A DNA stretch of 64,000 nt, from the NCBI RefSeq assembly GCF_002900365.1, contig NZ_CP025979.1, positions 2,046,001-2,110,000 of the forward strand, read 5' to 3'. Under the pieces are notes generated by a model that ran no database searches, was not told where the DNA came from, and saw nothing but the letters and a program-made list of their open reading frames with translations. Both the position numbers and the translations under genes were made by a program. The stretch comes from Escherichia marmotae (lineage in GTDB: Bacteria; Pseudomonadota; Gammaproteobacteria; Enterobacterales; Enterobacteriaceae). Each line of letters starts with the position of its first letter. The stretch's first letter is position 1. This document shows, piece after piece, positions 47,102 through 58,028 of this stretch.

Positions 47102-48766
47102 TCAGGCTACCTTTTCGACAGAAACGTCGGCATCAGGGCGGTTCAGTGTCATCACCGACGCCAGTTTATTCAGCGTATTACCCAGAGTTTGCGGAATGGC
47201 GATGGCGGCAACAAAGCGATCCGGGCGCATCACCACCAGCGAAGCATTATGTTGTGCGAACCAGCTACGCAGGCGACCTTGCATATCACCCAGGCGCAGC
47301 ACTCCGTCGTGGTTATCCTGCGCGATATGAATTTGCACTTCTGGCACCACCTGAATGAAGCGTGTGCCCAGCGCGCGCCACTGCTGGATTTGCTCATCGC
47401 TCATCCCCCACAGCGGATTGCATCCCCAGCCAATCACCGCGAAGTTCGCGCCGATCGCATTATCGAGCAGTGTTACGTCACCGTTTTCCAGCGTGACTTT
47501 CGGCTGAATAAACATCTTGCCGACCGGAGAGTGCTTCGCCTCGCCCTCACGTACCAGCGCACCGGCGTAGTATTGCGGCATCGGCTTGAAGCGCATTTCG
47601 AGGAAGTAGCGTTTTACTGGCGGCAAGTAATTCAGCAGCCAGGAAACGCCGTCACGCAAGCTGCCCTGCCAGCGTTTCGGCGGAGCCAGTACGTTGCCCG
47701 CCGTCACCGACAGGTCAATCATCGCTTTGGCGTGATCGCGACGTTCTTGTTGATAGGTATCGAGCAGCGCATCGCGAGCTTTCCCCTGGATAACCAACGC
47801 CAGTTTCCAGGCGAGGTTAAAGGCGTCGCGCATACCACTGTTATAGCCCTGCCCCTGCCATACCGGCATGATGTGCGCGGCATCGCCCGCCAGCAGTACG
47901 CGGTCAATACGAAAACGTTGCGCCAGCCGCGCGTTGTGGGTGTAAACACGCTGGCGAATCAATTCGACGTTGTCCGGATTAGGCAGCACTTTGCTTAACA
48001 GCTCGCGCATATTTTGCGGCTCGCAGAGCTGTTCTTCGGTTTCTCCCGGCATCACCATAAATTCAAAGCGACGTACCGCATGAGGCAGAGCCGCAGAAAC
48101 ATACGGGCGCACCGGATCGCAACACAAATAGATATGCGGCGTACTTAACGGATCGTTGGCGATATCCACCACAATCCACTGATTTGGTGCTGTTTTACCT
48201 TCAAACGGTACATTCAGGGTACGGCGGACAAAACTTGCGCCACCGTCACAGGCTACCAGCCACTGGGCTTTGACGGTTTCCCGCTGCCCTTCTGCCGTTT
48301 TCAGATGCAAGGTCACTTCGTCATCTTGTTGGTTGAAGGCCTCCAATTCGCGGGAAAACAGGCAGCGCACATTCGGAAAACGCGACAACCCTTCCAGCAT
48401 CACTGCATCGACCTGCGGCTGAATAAAGGCGTTACGGCGCGGCCAGCCAAATTCATCGGTCATTGGCTGAATATCGGCAAAACAGCGACCTTTTGGGGTG
48501 AGGAAACGCATCGCGTGCCACGGCGTAGTATGCGGTAAAACATTATCAACGAGGCCGACCGACTGCATGGTGCGCAGCGCCTCGTCATCAATACCAATCG
48601 CACGGGGATAATCGATCAGTTTGTCGAGTTTCTCCACCACCAGCACGTCAATGCCCATCTGGCCGAGATAGTTCGCCATCATCAACCCGACCGGACCGGC
48701 ACCAGCGATCGCCACCTGAACGCAATGGTTAACAGCAGGCTGGATGTCAGGGTGTTGTATTGCCAT
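47102..48766 (-). CDS. mhpA: 3-(3-hydroxyphenyl)propionate hydroxylase MhpA
   Basis: FAD- and NADH-dependent monooxygenase that adds the second ring hydroxyl, 554 residues. The FAD motif VAIAGAGPVGLMMANYLG (about 17-34), the NAD/FAD motif VACDGGASFVRRTL and the second FAD motif VLLAGDAAHIMPVWQGQGYNSGMRDAFNLAWKL are all present. First gene of mhpABCDFET, divergent from mhpR. Complete. Confidence 0.96.
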   Translation of the reverse strand: MAIQHPDIQPAVNHCVQVAIAGAGPVGLMMANYLGQMGIDVLVVEKLDKLIDYPRAIGIDDEALRTMQSVGLVDNVLPHTTPWHAMRFLTPKGRCFADIQPMTDEFGWPRRNAFIQPQVDAVMLEGLSRFPNVRCLFSRELEAFNQQDDEVTLHLKTAEGQRETVKAQWLVACDGGASFVRRTLNVPFEGKTAPNQWIVVDIANDPLSTPHIYLCCDPVRPYVSAALPHAVRRFEFMVMPGETEEQLCEPQNMRELLSKVLPNPDNVELIRQRVYTHNARLAQRFRIDRVLLAGDAAHIMPVWQGQGYNSGMRDAFNLAWKLALVIQGKARDALLDTYQQERRDHAKAMIDLSVTAGNVLAPPKRWQGSLRDGVSWLLNYLPPVKRYFLEMRFKPMPQYYAGALVREGEAKHSPVGKMFIQPKVTLENGDVTLLDNAIGANFAVIGWGCNPLWGMSDEQIQQWRALGTRFIQVVPEVQIHIAQDNHDGVLRLGDMQGRLRSWFAQHNASLVVMRPDRFVAAIAIPQTLGNTLNKLASVMTLNRPDADVSVEKVA

Positions 48767-48908
48767 TTCAGTACCTCACGACTCGGACAAAATGCCGTTG
48801 CGCGCACAGTACAGCGCAACTCATTTTGTTAAAAACATGTAAATTATTTTTTATTGTGCGCTCAGTATAGGAAGGGGGTTTTCGGCTACAATCAAAACAT
48901 GTCTGAGT

Positions 48909-48923
48909 GTGCACCAAGTGCAC
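48909..48923. promoter_or_regulatory. MhpR operator
   Basis: GTGCAC-CAA-GTGCAC, an inverted repeat in the 190-base mhpA-mhpR intergenic region, matches the type of palindrome reported for MhpR activation of the mhp promoter. About 34 bases before the mhpR start. CRP sites are also expected in this region but I did not resolve one. Confidence 0.65.
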
Positions 48924-48956
48924 AACGTTGTTTTAACTATATAAATGTCAATTAAT

Positions 48957-49790
48957 ATGCAGAAAGATGAGCAGGCGGAATACAAAACCGTGCGCGGCTT
49001 AACCCGCGGTCTAATGTTATTAAATATGTTAAATAAACTCGATGGCGGTGCCAGCGTCGGGCTGTTGGCGGAGCTCAGCGGCCTACATCGCACCACTGTG
49101 CGGCGACTGCTGGAAACGCTGCAGGAAGAGGGATATGTCCGCCGCAGTACCTCCGATGACAGTTTTCGTCTGACCATCAAAGTGCGGCAATTAAGCGAAG
49201 GATTTCGTGACGAACAATGGATTTCTGCACTGGCGGCCCCGCTACTGGGCGATCTGTTGCGCGAAGTGGTATGGCCGACAGATGTGTCCACGCTGGATGT
49301 TGACGCAATGGTAGTACGCGAAACCACCCACCGTTTCAGCCGGTTATCCTTTCACCGGGCGATGGTCGGGCGACGTTTACCGCTGCTGAAAACCGCCTCA
49401 GGACTGACCTGGCTGGCCTTTTGCCCGGAACAAGAACGCAAGGAGTTAATCGAAATGTTAACCGCCCGCCCCGGTGATGACTATCAACTGGCACGAGAAC
49501 CGTTAAAGCTGGAAGCCATTCTGGCACGCGCGCGCGAAGAGGGTTACGGACAGAACTACCGCTGCTGGGATCAGGAAGAGAAGATCGCCTCCATTGCCGT
49601 GCCCCTACGCAGTGAACAACGGGTGATTGGCTGTCTGAATCTGGTGTATATGGCGAGCGCAATGACCATCGAACAGGCAGCGGAAAAGCATCTTCCGGCG
49701 CTGCAACGGGTGGCAAAACAGATCGAAGAAGGTGTGGAATCGCAGGCTATTCTGGTGGCCGGACGGCGAAGCGGCGTGCATTTACGCTAG
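48957..49790 (+). CDS. mhpR: IclR-family activator MhpR
   Basis: Activator of the mhp operon that responds to phenylpropionoid inducers, 277 residues. N-terminal winged helix (GGASVGLLAELSGLHRTTVRRLLETLQEEGYVRR, about 25-60) and a C-terminal IclR effector domain (VSTLDVDAMVVRETTHRFSRLSFHRAMVGRRLPLLKTASG). An in-frame ATG at 48945 would add four residues; I chose the second ATG by recalled family length. Complete. Confidence 0.93.
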   Translation: MQKDEQAEYKTVRGLTRGLMLLNMLNKLDGGASVGLLAELSGLHRTTVRRLLETLQEEGYVRRSTSDDSFRLTIKVRQLSEGFRDEQWISALAAPLLGDLLREVVWPTDVSTLDVDAMVVRETTHRFSRLSFHRAMVGRRLPLLKTASGLTWLAFCPEQERKELIEMLTARPGDDYQLAREPLKLEAILARAREEGYGQNYRCWDQEEKIASIAVPLRSEQRVIGCLNLVYMASAMTIEQAAEKHLPALQRVAKQIEEGVESQAILVAGRRSGVHLR

Positions 49791-49904
49791 CGACGTCAAT
49801 GTGTAATTTGGCCCATTCTCATCGTTATTCGCCCATTTGCCCACATGCACAGTACGGGCTGCACGCTACGCTAATGACATCAATACTGTGATGTGGAGCA
49901 AATC

Positions 49905-50681
49905 ATGAAAATTACTCAAATTCGTAATGCCACCCAAATTATCCAATACGCTGGCAAAACATTTCTTATCGACCCGTTACTCTCGCCAAAAGGAAGTTAT
50001 CCGGGTTTTGCCGGAACGGCACGCGCAGAAATCCGCAATCCAACGGTAGAATTACCGTGTGATTTAACAACGTTACTCAACGTTGACGCCCTAATCGTGA
50101 CCCATTTGCATGAAGATCACTGGGACGAAACAGCCTCCCGCGTTGTCCCCAAAGATAAACTGATTTATGTGCAAAATGAGCAAGATGCTGAATCACTGCA
50201 TAAACAAGGATTTACGCATCTTACCGTACTTACCGACGAGACTAAATTTGGCGATATAACTCTGCATAAAACGACAGGGCAGCACGGCTCCGATCGCACC
50301 TATGCCGACCCGGCTATGGCGAAGCGTTTAGGCGCAGCCTGCGGCGTTGTTTTCCGGCATCCGACAGAGAAAACGCTCTATCTGGCTGGCGATACCCTCT
50401 GGCGTGACGACGTCGAGGCTACAATGCTAACTTTCCAACCAGAAGTGGTTGTGTTGAATGCCGGATTTGCGCATGTTCTGGGGCATGGTGCGATAATTAT
50501 GGGAGCAGAAGATATTCTCAAAACACATTTTACCCTGCCAGAAGCGCAAATTGTCGCGACACATATGGAGGCCATAAACCACTGTTTGCTGACGCGTGAT
50601 GCGCTCAAGGAATACGCCAGAGATAATCAAATTATCGAATTTGTGAACGTACCAGAAGATGGTGAAACGTTGACATTCTAA
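49905..50681 (+). CDS. Metallo-beta-lactamase-fold hydrolase (UlaG-like), unassigned
   Basis: 258-residue zinc-dependent hydrolase of the MBL fold with no recognised specific substrate. Motifs: THLHEDHWD (HxHxDH, about 67-75), a downstream His in TTGQHGSDRTYAD, LYLAGDTLWRDDV for the bridging Asp, and THMEAINHC near the end. The start ATG at 49905 has GGAG seven bases upstream; a GTG at 49893 is in frame. K-12 lacks this gene at this place. It is followed after 19 bases by a GlxA-type regulator gene, so a joint operon is likely. Base composition matches its neighbours. Confidence 0.82.
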   Translation: MKITQIRNATQIIQYAGKTFLIDPLLSPKGSYPGFAGTARAEIRNPTVELPCDLTTLLNVDALIVTHLHEDHWDETASRVVPKDKLIYVQNEQDAESLHKQGFTHLTVLTDETKFGDITLHKTTGQHGSDRTYADPAMAKRLGAACGVVFRHPTEKTLYLAGDTLWRDDVEATMLTFQPEVVVLNAGFAHVLGHGAIIMGAEDILKTHFTLPEAQIVATHMEAINHCLLTRDALKEYARDNQIIEFVNVPEDGETLTF

Positions 50682-50700
50682 TTCGGAGATAAAGAGTGTT

Positions 50701-51653
50701 ATGCGCCCGCTGACTGTTGCCATTATCGCCGTTGCCGGTTTTAGTCCTTTTCACCTTTCCGTACCGTTTATCGTGTTTAGCGAAAAAATGGCGGAAAAAA
50801 ACGCTTTCACGTGATTATCTGCGCTGAAAAGCCGGGAAACGTGGACTCTGCCGATGGGTTTTCCGTAACCGCCCCCCATGACTATACCGCAGTCATACAA
50901 GCGGATATTGTGATAATTCCTTACTGGGGAACAATTACACAAAAACCGCCACAAAAACTGCTGGAAGCCTTAACGACCGCACAGGATAACGGGGCACAGA
51001 TTGTCGGGCTTTGTCTGGGCACGTTTGTGCTCGGCTATGCAGGTTTACTGAAGAATAAGCGTGCAGCCACGCACTGGGAGTTCGAACGTGAATTTCAGGC
51101 ACGTTTTCCAGAAACACATCTGGATATTAACGCGTTGTATGTAGACGATGACGGCATTATTACCTCTGCCGGTACTGCCGCGGCGCTGGATTGCTGTTTG
51201 TATATTGTTCGGCAACATTTTGGCAGCGACTATGCTAACCACATTGCCCGACGGATGGTCGTACCGCCATATCGCACCGGCGGTCAGGCGCAGTTTATTG
51301 AGCAACCGGTGCCGAAAAATACCCATGATGAACGCATCAACCTCCTGCTGGATTACCTGCGGCAAAACATTGCACAACAGCATGATCTCGACTCGCTGGC
51401 GCAGCGAGTAATGATGAGTCGCCGCACACTAACCCGCCATTTTATGAAAGCGACCGGTTCGAGTATCGCTGAATGGCTCATCACTGAACGCTTACGCCGT
51501 AGCCAGGAACTGTTGGGTTCCAGTCAGTTGCCCGTTGAGCGGGTAGCGGCTGAGGTGGGCTTCCTCTCACCTGTGACGTGGCGTCAGCATTTTAAATCTC
51601 ACTTCGGCGTCAGCCCCGCCGAATGGCGCAAAACCTTTCGTGGTATGGCATGA
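50701..51653 (+). pseudogene. GlxA-family (DJ-1/PfpI plus AraC) regulator with a frameshift
   Basis: A DJ-1/PfpI-like sensor domain (IVGLCLGTFVLGYAGLL with a nucleophile-elbow Cys) followed by an AraC DNA-binding domain (DLDSLAQRVMMSRRTLTRHF and RVAAEVGFLSPVTWRQHFKSHFGVSP). The ATG at 50701 opens MRPLTVAIIAVAGFSPFHLS, the expected N-terminus, but this frame ends at 50812-50814. The rest is in the -1 frame from 50795-50801, a run of seven A within A-AAA-AAC. One extra base would give EKKRFHVII and a protein of about 317 residues. Either a mutated gene or one needing -1 frameshifting. Its last codons overlap the lacI promoter. Confidence 0.8.
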
Positions 51654-51654
51654 T
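51626..51654 (+). promoter_or_regulatory. lacI promoter inside the end of the GlxA-type gene
   Basis: GCGCAA (51626-51631) and CATGAT (51649-51654) are 17 bases apart and match the known weak K-12 lacI promoter as I recall it; the expected start at about 51661 is 29 bases before the lacI GTG. Here the same bases also encode EWRKTFRGMA and the stop of the upstream gene. Confidence 0.75.
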
Positions 51655-51689
51655 AGCGCCCGGAAGAGAGTCATTTCAGGGTGGTGAAT

Positions 51690-52772
51690 GTGAAACCAGT
51701 AACGCTATACGATGTCGCTGAGTATGCCGGTGTGTCTTATCAGACCGTTTCCCGCGTGGTGAATCAGGCCAACCACGTTTCTGCGAAAACACGGGAAAAA
51801 GTGGAAGCGGCAATGGCAGCGCTGAATTACATTCCCAACCGTGTGGCACAGCAACTGGCAGGCAAACAGTCGTTGCTGATTGGCGTTGCCACGTCCAGTC
51901 TGGCTCTGCACGCACCGTCACAAATTGTCGCGGCAATAAAATCCCGCGCCGATCAACTGGGAGCTAGCGTCGTAGTCTCGATGGTGGAAGGAAGCGGCGT
52001 CGAAGCCTGTAAAGCGGCGGTACACAATCTTCTCGCGCAACGCGTCAGCGGTCTTGTCATCAACTACCCGCTGGATGAGCAAGATGCCATTGCTGTGGAA
52101 GCCGCCTGTGGTAACGTGCCCGTTTTGTTTCTTGACGCCTCTGACAGGTCACCCGTCAACAGTATTATTTTTTCCTATGACGACGGTACGCGGCTGGGCG
52201 TGGAGCATCTGGTCGAGTTGGGTCACCAGCAAATCGCGCTGTTAGCCGGTCCATTAAGTTCTGTCTCGGCGCGTCTGCGCCTGGCAGGCTGGCATAAATA
52301 TCTCGGCCACAATCAACTTAAGCCAATAGCAGAGCTTGAAGGTGACTGGAGCGCAATATCGGGTTTTCAGCAAACCATGCAGATGCTGAATGAGGGCATC
52401 ATCCCCACCGCAATGCTGGTTGCTAACGATCAGATGGCGCTGGGCGCAATGCGCGCCATTACCGAGTCCGGGCTGCGCGTCGGTGCGGATATCTCGGTTG
52501 TGGGATACGACGATACCGAAGATAGCTCGTGTTATATCCCACCGCTCACCACCATCAAACAGGATTTTCGCCTGCTGGGACAAACCAGCGTGGATCGCTT
52601 GCTGCAATTCTCCCAGGGCCAGGCGGTGAAGGGAAATCAGCTATTACCCGTGTCACTGGTTAAACGAAAAACCACGCAACCTCCGAACGCGCAAGCAGCC
52701 TCTCCCCGCGAATTGGCCGATTCTTTAATGCAACTGGCGCGACAAATTTCCCGACTAGAAACCGGACAGTGA
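51690..52772 (+). CDS. lacI: Lactose operon repressor LacI
   Basis: 360-residue tetrameric repressor. Headpiece VTLYDVAEYAGVSYQTVSRVVN (helix-turn-helix), hinge helix NRVAQQLAGK, the sugar-binding core (VGYDDTEDSSCYIPPLTTIKQDF) and the C-terminal Leu heptad tetramer helix LADSLMQLARQISRLETGQ are intact. GTG start with GGTGG upstream. A handful of substitutions relative to K-12, mostly near the C-terminus, such as QPPNAQAASPRE. The O3 operator overlaps the stop. Confidence 0.97.
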   Translation: MKPVTLYDVAEYAGVSYQTVSRVVNQANHVSAKTREKVEAAMAALNYIPNRVAQQLAGKQSLLIGVATSSLALHAPSQIVAAIKSRADQLGASVVVSMVEGSGVEACKAAVHNLLAQRVSGLVINYPLDEQDAIAVEAACGNVPVLFLDASDRSPVNSIIFSYDDGTRLGVEHLVELGHQQIALLAGPLSSVSARLRLAGWHKYLGHNQLKPIAELEGDWSAISGFQQTMQMLNEGIIPTAMLVANDQMALGAMRAITESGLRVGADISVVGYDDTEDSSCYIPPLTTIKQDFRLLGQTSVDRLLQFSQGQAVKGNQLLPVSLVKRKTTQPPNAQAASPRELADSLMQLARQISRLETGQ

Positions 52773-52785
52773 GCGCAACTCAATT
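52765..52785. promoter_or_regulatory. lacO3: Auxiliary lac operator O3
   Basis: GACAGTGAGCGCAACTCAAT, overlapping the lacI stop, is the O3 site with two differences from the K-12 sequence I remember (GGCAG and ACGCAATT there). O3 supports looping with O1. Confidence 0.8.
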
Positions 52786-52850
52786 AATGTGAGTCAGCTC
52801 ACTCATTAGGCACCCCAGGCTTTACACTCTGTGCATCTGGCTCGTATGTT
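52786..52850 (+). promoter_or_regulatory. lacZp: lac promoter with CRP site
   Basis: CRP site AATGTGAGTCAGCTCACTC at about 52786-52804 is more symmetric than the K-12 form (TTAGCTCA there). The -35 box TTTACA (52821-52826) and -10 box TATGTT (52845-52850) are separated by 18 bases, as in K-12. The spacer differs at several bases. Confidence 0.88.
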
Positions 52851-52856
52851 GTGTGA

Positions 52857-52877
52857 AATTGTGAGCGAATAACAATT
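52857..52877. promoter_or_regulatory. lacO1: Primary lac operator O1 with a centre change
   Basis: Reads AATTGTGAGCGAATAACAAT and one more T. K-12 has GAGCGGATAAC; here the base after the central G is A. The two half-sites AATTGTGAGC and ATAACAATT are intact. Confidence 0.85.
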
Positions 52878-52894
52878 TCACACAGGATACAGCT

Positions 52895-55962
<3,068 letters not shown>

Positions 55963-56013
55963 TAATAACCGGACAGGCAATGTCTGCCCGTATTTAGCGT
56001 AAGGAAATCCATT

Positions 56014-57267
56014 ATGTTCTATCTAAAAAACACAAACTTTTGGATGTTCGGCTTATTCTTTTTCTTTTGCTTTTTTATCATGGGGGCCTATTTCACGTTT
56101 TTCCCGATTTGGCTACATGACATCAACCATATCAGCAAAAGTGATACTGGCATTATTTTTGCTGCTATTTCTCTGTTCTCCCTGTTATTTCAACCGTTGT
56201 TTGGTCTGCTTTCTGACAAACTCGGGCTGCGCAAATATCTGCTATGGATTATTACCGTCATGTTAATGATGTTTGCGCCGTTCTTTATTTTTATCTTTGG
56301 CCCACTGTTACAATACAATATTATATTAGGTTCGATTGTTGGCGGCATTTATCTTGGCTTCTGTTTTAACGCGGGTGCACCGGCAGTAGAAGCATTTATC
56401 GAGAAGGTCAGCCGTCGCAGTAATTTCGAATTTGGTCGCGCGCGGATGTTTGGTTGCGTTGGCTGGGCGCTGTGTGCCTCAATTGTCGGCATCATGTTCA
56501 CCATCAATAACCACTTTGTCTTCTGGCTGGGTTCCGGCTGTGCGCTCATCCTCGCCGTTCTGCTTTTTTTCGCCAAAACAGATGCACCTTCTTCCGCCAC
56601 GGTTGCCAATGCCGTAGGTGCAAATCATTCCGCATTTAGTCTTAAACTGGCGCTGGAGTTGTTCAAACAACCGAAACTGTGGTTTTTATCGCTGTATGTT
56701 ATTGGTGTTTCCTGCACCTACGATGTTTTTGACCAACAGTTTGCTAATTTCTTTACTTCGTTTTTCACCACTGGTGAACAGGGTACGCGAGTATTTGGCT
56801 ATGTCACAACAATGGGTGAATTACTTAACGCTTCGATTATGTTCTTTGCACCACTGATTATTAATCGCATCGGTGGGAAAAATGCCCTGCTGCTGGCTGG
56901 CACCATTATGTCTGTGCGTATTATTGGCTCATCGTTCGCCACCTCGGCGCTGGAAGTGGTTATTCTAAAAACGCTGCATATGTTTGAAGTACCGTTCCTG
57001 CTGGTGGGCTGCTTTAAATATATTACCAGCCAGTTTGAAGTGCGTTTTTCGGCAACAATTTATCTGGTCTGTTTCTGCTTCTTTAAACAACTGGCGATGA
57101 TTTTCATGTCTGTTCTGGCGGGCAATATGTATGAAAGCATCGGTTTCCAGGGCGCTTATCTGGTGCTGGGTCTGGTGGCGCTGGGCTTTACCTTAATTTC
57201 CGTATTCACGCTTAGCGGCCCAGGCCCGCTTTCCTTGCTGCGTCGGCAGGTGAACGAAGTCGCTTAA
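56014..57267 (+). CDS. lacY: Lactose permease LacY
   Basis: H+/beta-galactoside symporter, 417 residues, twelve helices, intact frame. Functional residues are kept: Glu126 (AVEAFIEK), Arg144, Glu269 (GELLNAS), Arg302 (SVRIIGSS), His322 and Glu325 (LKTLHMFEVPF). Relative to the K-12 sequence from memory, helix I carries Tyr19 to Cys and Pro28 to Thr, which line or adjoin the sugar path. 51 bases after lacZ, with AAGGAAATCC upstream of the ATG. Polarity from the lacZ frameshift may lower its expression. Confidence 0.95.
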   Translation: MFYLKNTNFWMFGLFFFFCFFIMGAYFTFFPIWLHDINHISKSDTGIIFAAISLFSLLFQPLFGLLSDKLGLRKYLLWIITVMLMMFAPFFIFIFGPLLQYNIILGSIVGGIYLGFCFNAGAPAVEAFIEKVSRRSNFEFGRARMFGCVGWALCASIVGIMFTINNHFVFWLGSGCALILAVLLFFAKTDAPSSATVANAVGANHSAFSLKLALELFKQPKLWFLSLYVIGVSCTYDVFDQQFANFFTSFFTTGEQGTRVFGYVTTMGELLNASIMFFAPLIINRIGGKNALLLAGTIMSVRIIGSSFATSALEVVILKTLHMFEVPFLLVGCFKYITSQFEVRFSATIYLVCFCFFKQLAMIFMSVLAGNMYESIGFQGAYLVLGLVALGFTLISVFTLSGPGPLSLLRRQVNEVA

Positions 57268-57273
57268 GCAATC

Positions 57274-57308
57274 AATGTCGGATGCGGCGCGAGCGCCTTA
57301 TCCGACCA
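57274..57308. repeat. REP unit between lacY and lacA
   Basis: TGTCGGATGCGGCGCGAGCG with CCTTATCCGACC forms the REP palindrome known between lacY and lacA; it partly uncouples lacA from upstream message. Confidence 0.85.
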
Positions 57309-57332
57309 ACATACCAGAGCGGAATAATCGTA

Positions 57333-57938
57333 ATGAACATGCCAATGACCGAAAGAGTAAAAGCAGGAAAGTTATTTACCGATATGTGCGAAGGTTTACC
57401 TGAAAAAAGACTTCGTGGGAAAGCGTTGATGTATGAGTTTAATCACTCACATCCATCGGAAGTTGAAAAAAGGGAAAGCCTGATTAAAGAAATGTTTGCC
57501 ACGGTAGGAGAAAATGCCTGGATAGAACCACCTGTTTATTTCTCTTATGGTTCCAACATCCATATAGGCCGCAATTTTTACGCAAATTTCAATTTAACCA
57601 TCGTCGATGACCACACAGTCACTATCGGTGATAACGTACTGATTGCCCCCAACGTTACCCTTTCCGTTACCGGGCACCCTGTACACCATGAATTGAGAAA
57701 AAACGGAGAGATGTACTCTTTTCCGATAACGATTGGCAATAATGTCTGGATTGGGAGTCATGTGGTCATTAATCCAGGCGTCACCGTCGGAGAAAACTCT
57801 GTTATTGGCGCGGGCAGTGTCGTAACAAAAGACATTCCGCCAAATGTCGTTGCTGCAGGCGTTCCCTGTCGGGTTATTCGCGAAATAAACGAGCGTGATA
57901 AACAGTATTATTACAAAGATTATAAAGTTGAATCTTAA
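57333..57938 (+). CDS. lacA: Galactoside O-acetyltransferase LacA
   Basis: Acetyl-CoA-dependent acetyltransferase of the left-handed beta-helix type, 201 residues. The hexapeptide repeats (IHIGRNFYANFNLTIVDDHTVTIGDNVLIAPNVTL and IGNNVWIGSHVVINPGVTVGENSVIGAGSVVTKDIP) and the catalytic His region VTGHPVHHE are intact. It ends YKVES, two residues short of K-12 LacA (YKVESSV as I recall). I chose the ATG at 57333; an in-frame ATG-like start at 57282 lies within the REP unit. Confidence 0.93.
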   Translation: MNMPMTERVKAGKLFTDMCEGLPEKRLRGKALMYEFNHSHPSEVEKRESLIKEMFATVGENAWIEPPVYFSYGSNIHIGRNFYANFNLTIVDDHTVTIGDNVLIAPNVTLSVTGHPVHHELRKNGEMYSFPITIGNNVWIGSHVVINPGVTVGENSVIGAGSVVTKDIPPNVVAAGVPCRVIREINERDKQYYYKDYKVES

Positions 57939-57987
57939 GGTTAAATAAACACAGGAACAAAAGAAGGTAGCAGAGTAATAAATCATG

Positions 57988-58014
57988 GTAGCCACTGACA
58001 CAAGTCAGTGGCTG
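57988..58014. terminator. Hairpin between lacA and codA
   Basis: TAGCCACTGA/TCAGTGGCTG-type stem of about 9 bp with a short loop (ACACAAG), between the converging ends of lacA and codA. No strong T run on either side. The 90-base gap is where cynX, cynS, cynT and cynR would lie in K-12. Confidence 0.55.
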
Positions 58015-58028
58015 TTCACCCCAGACGA

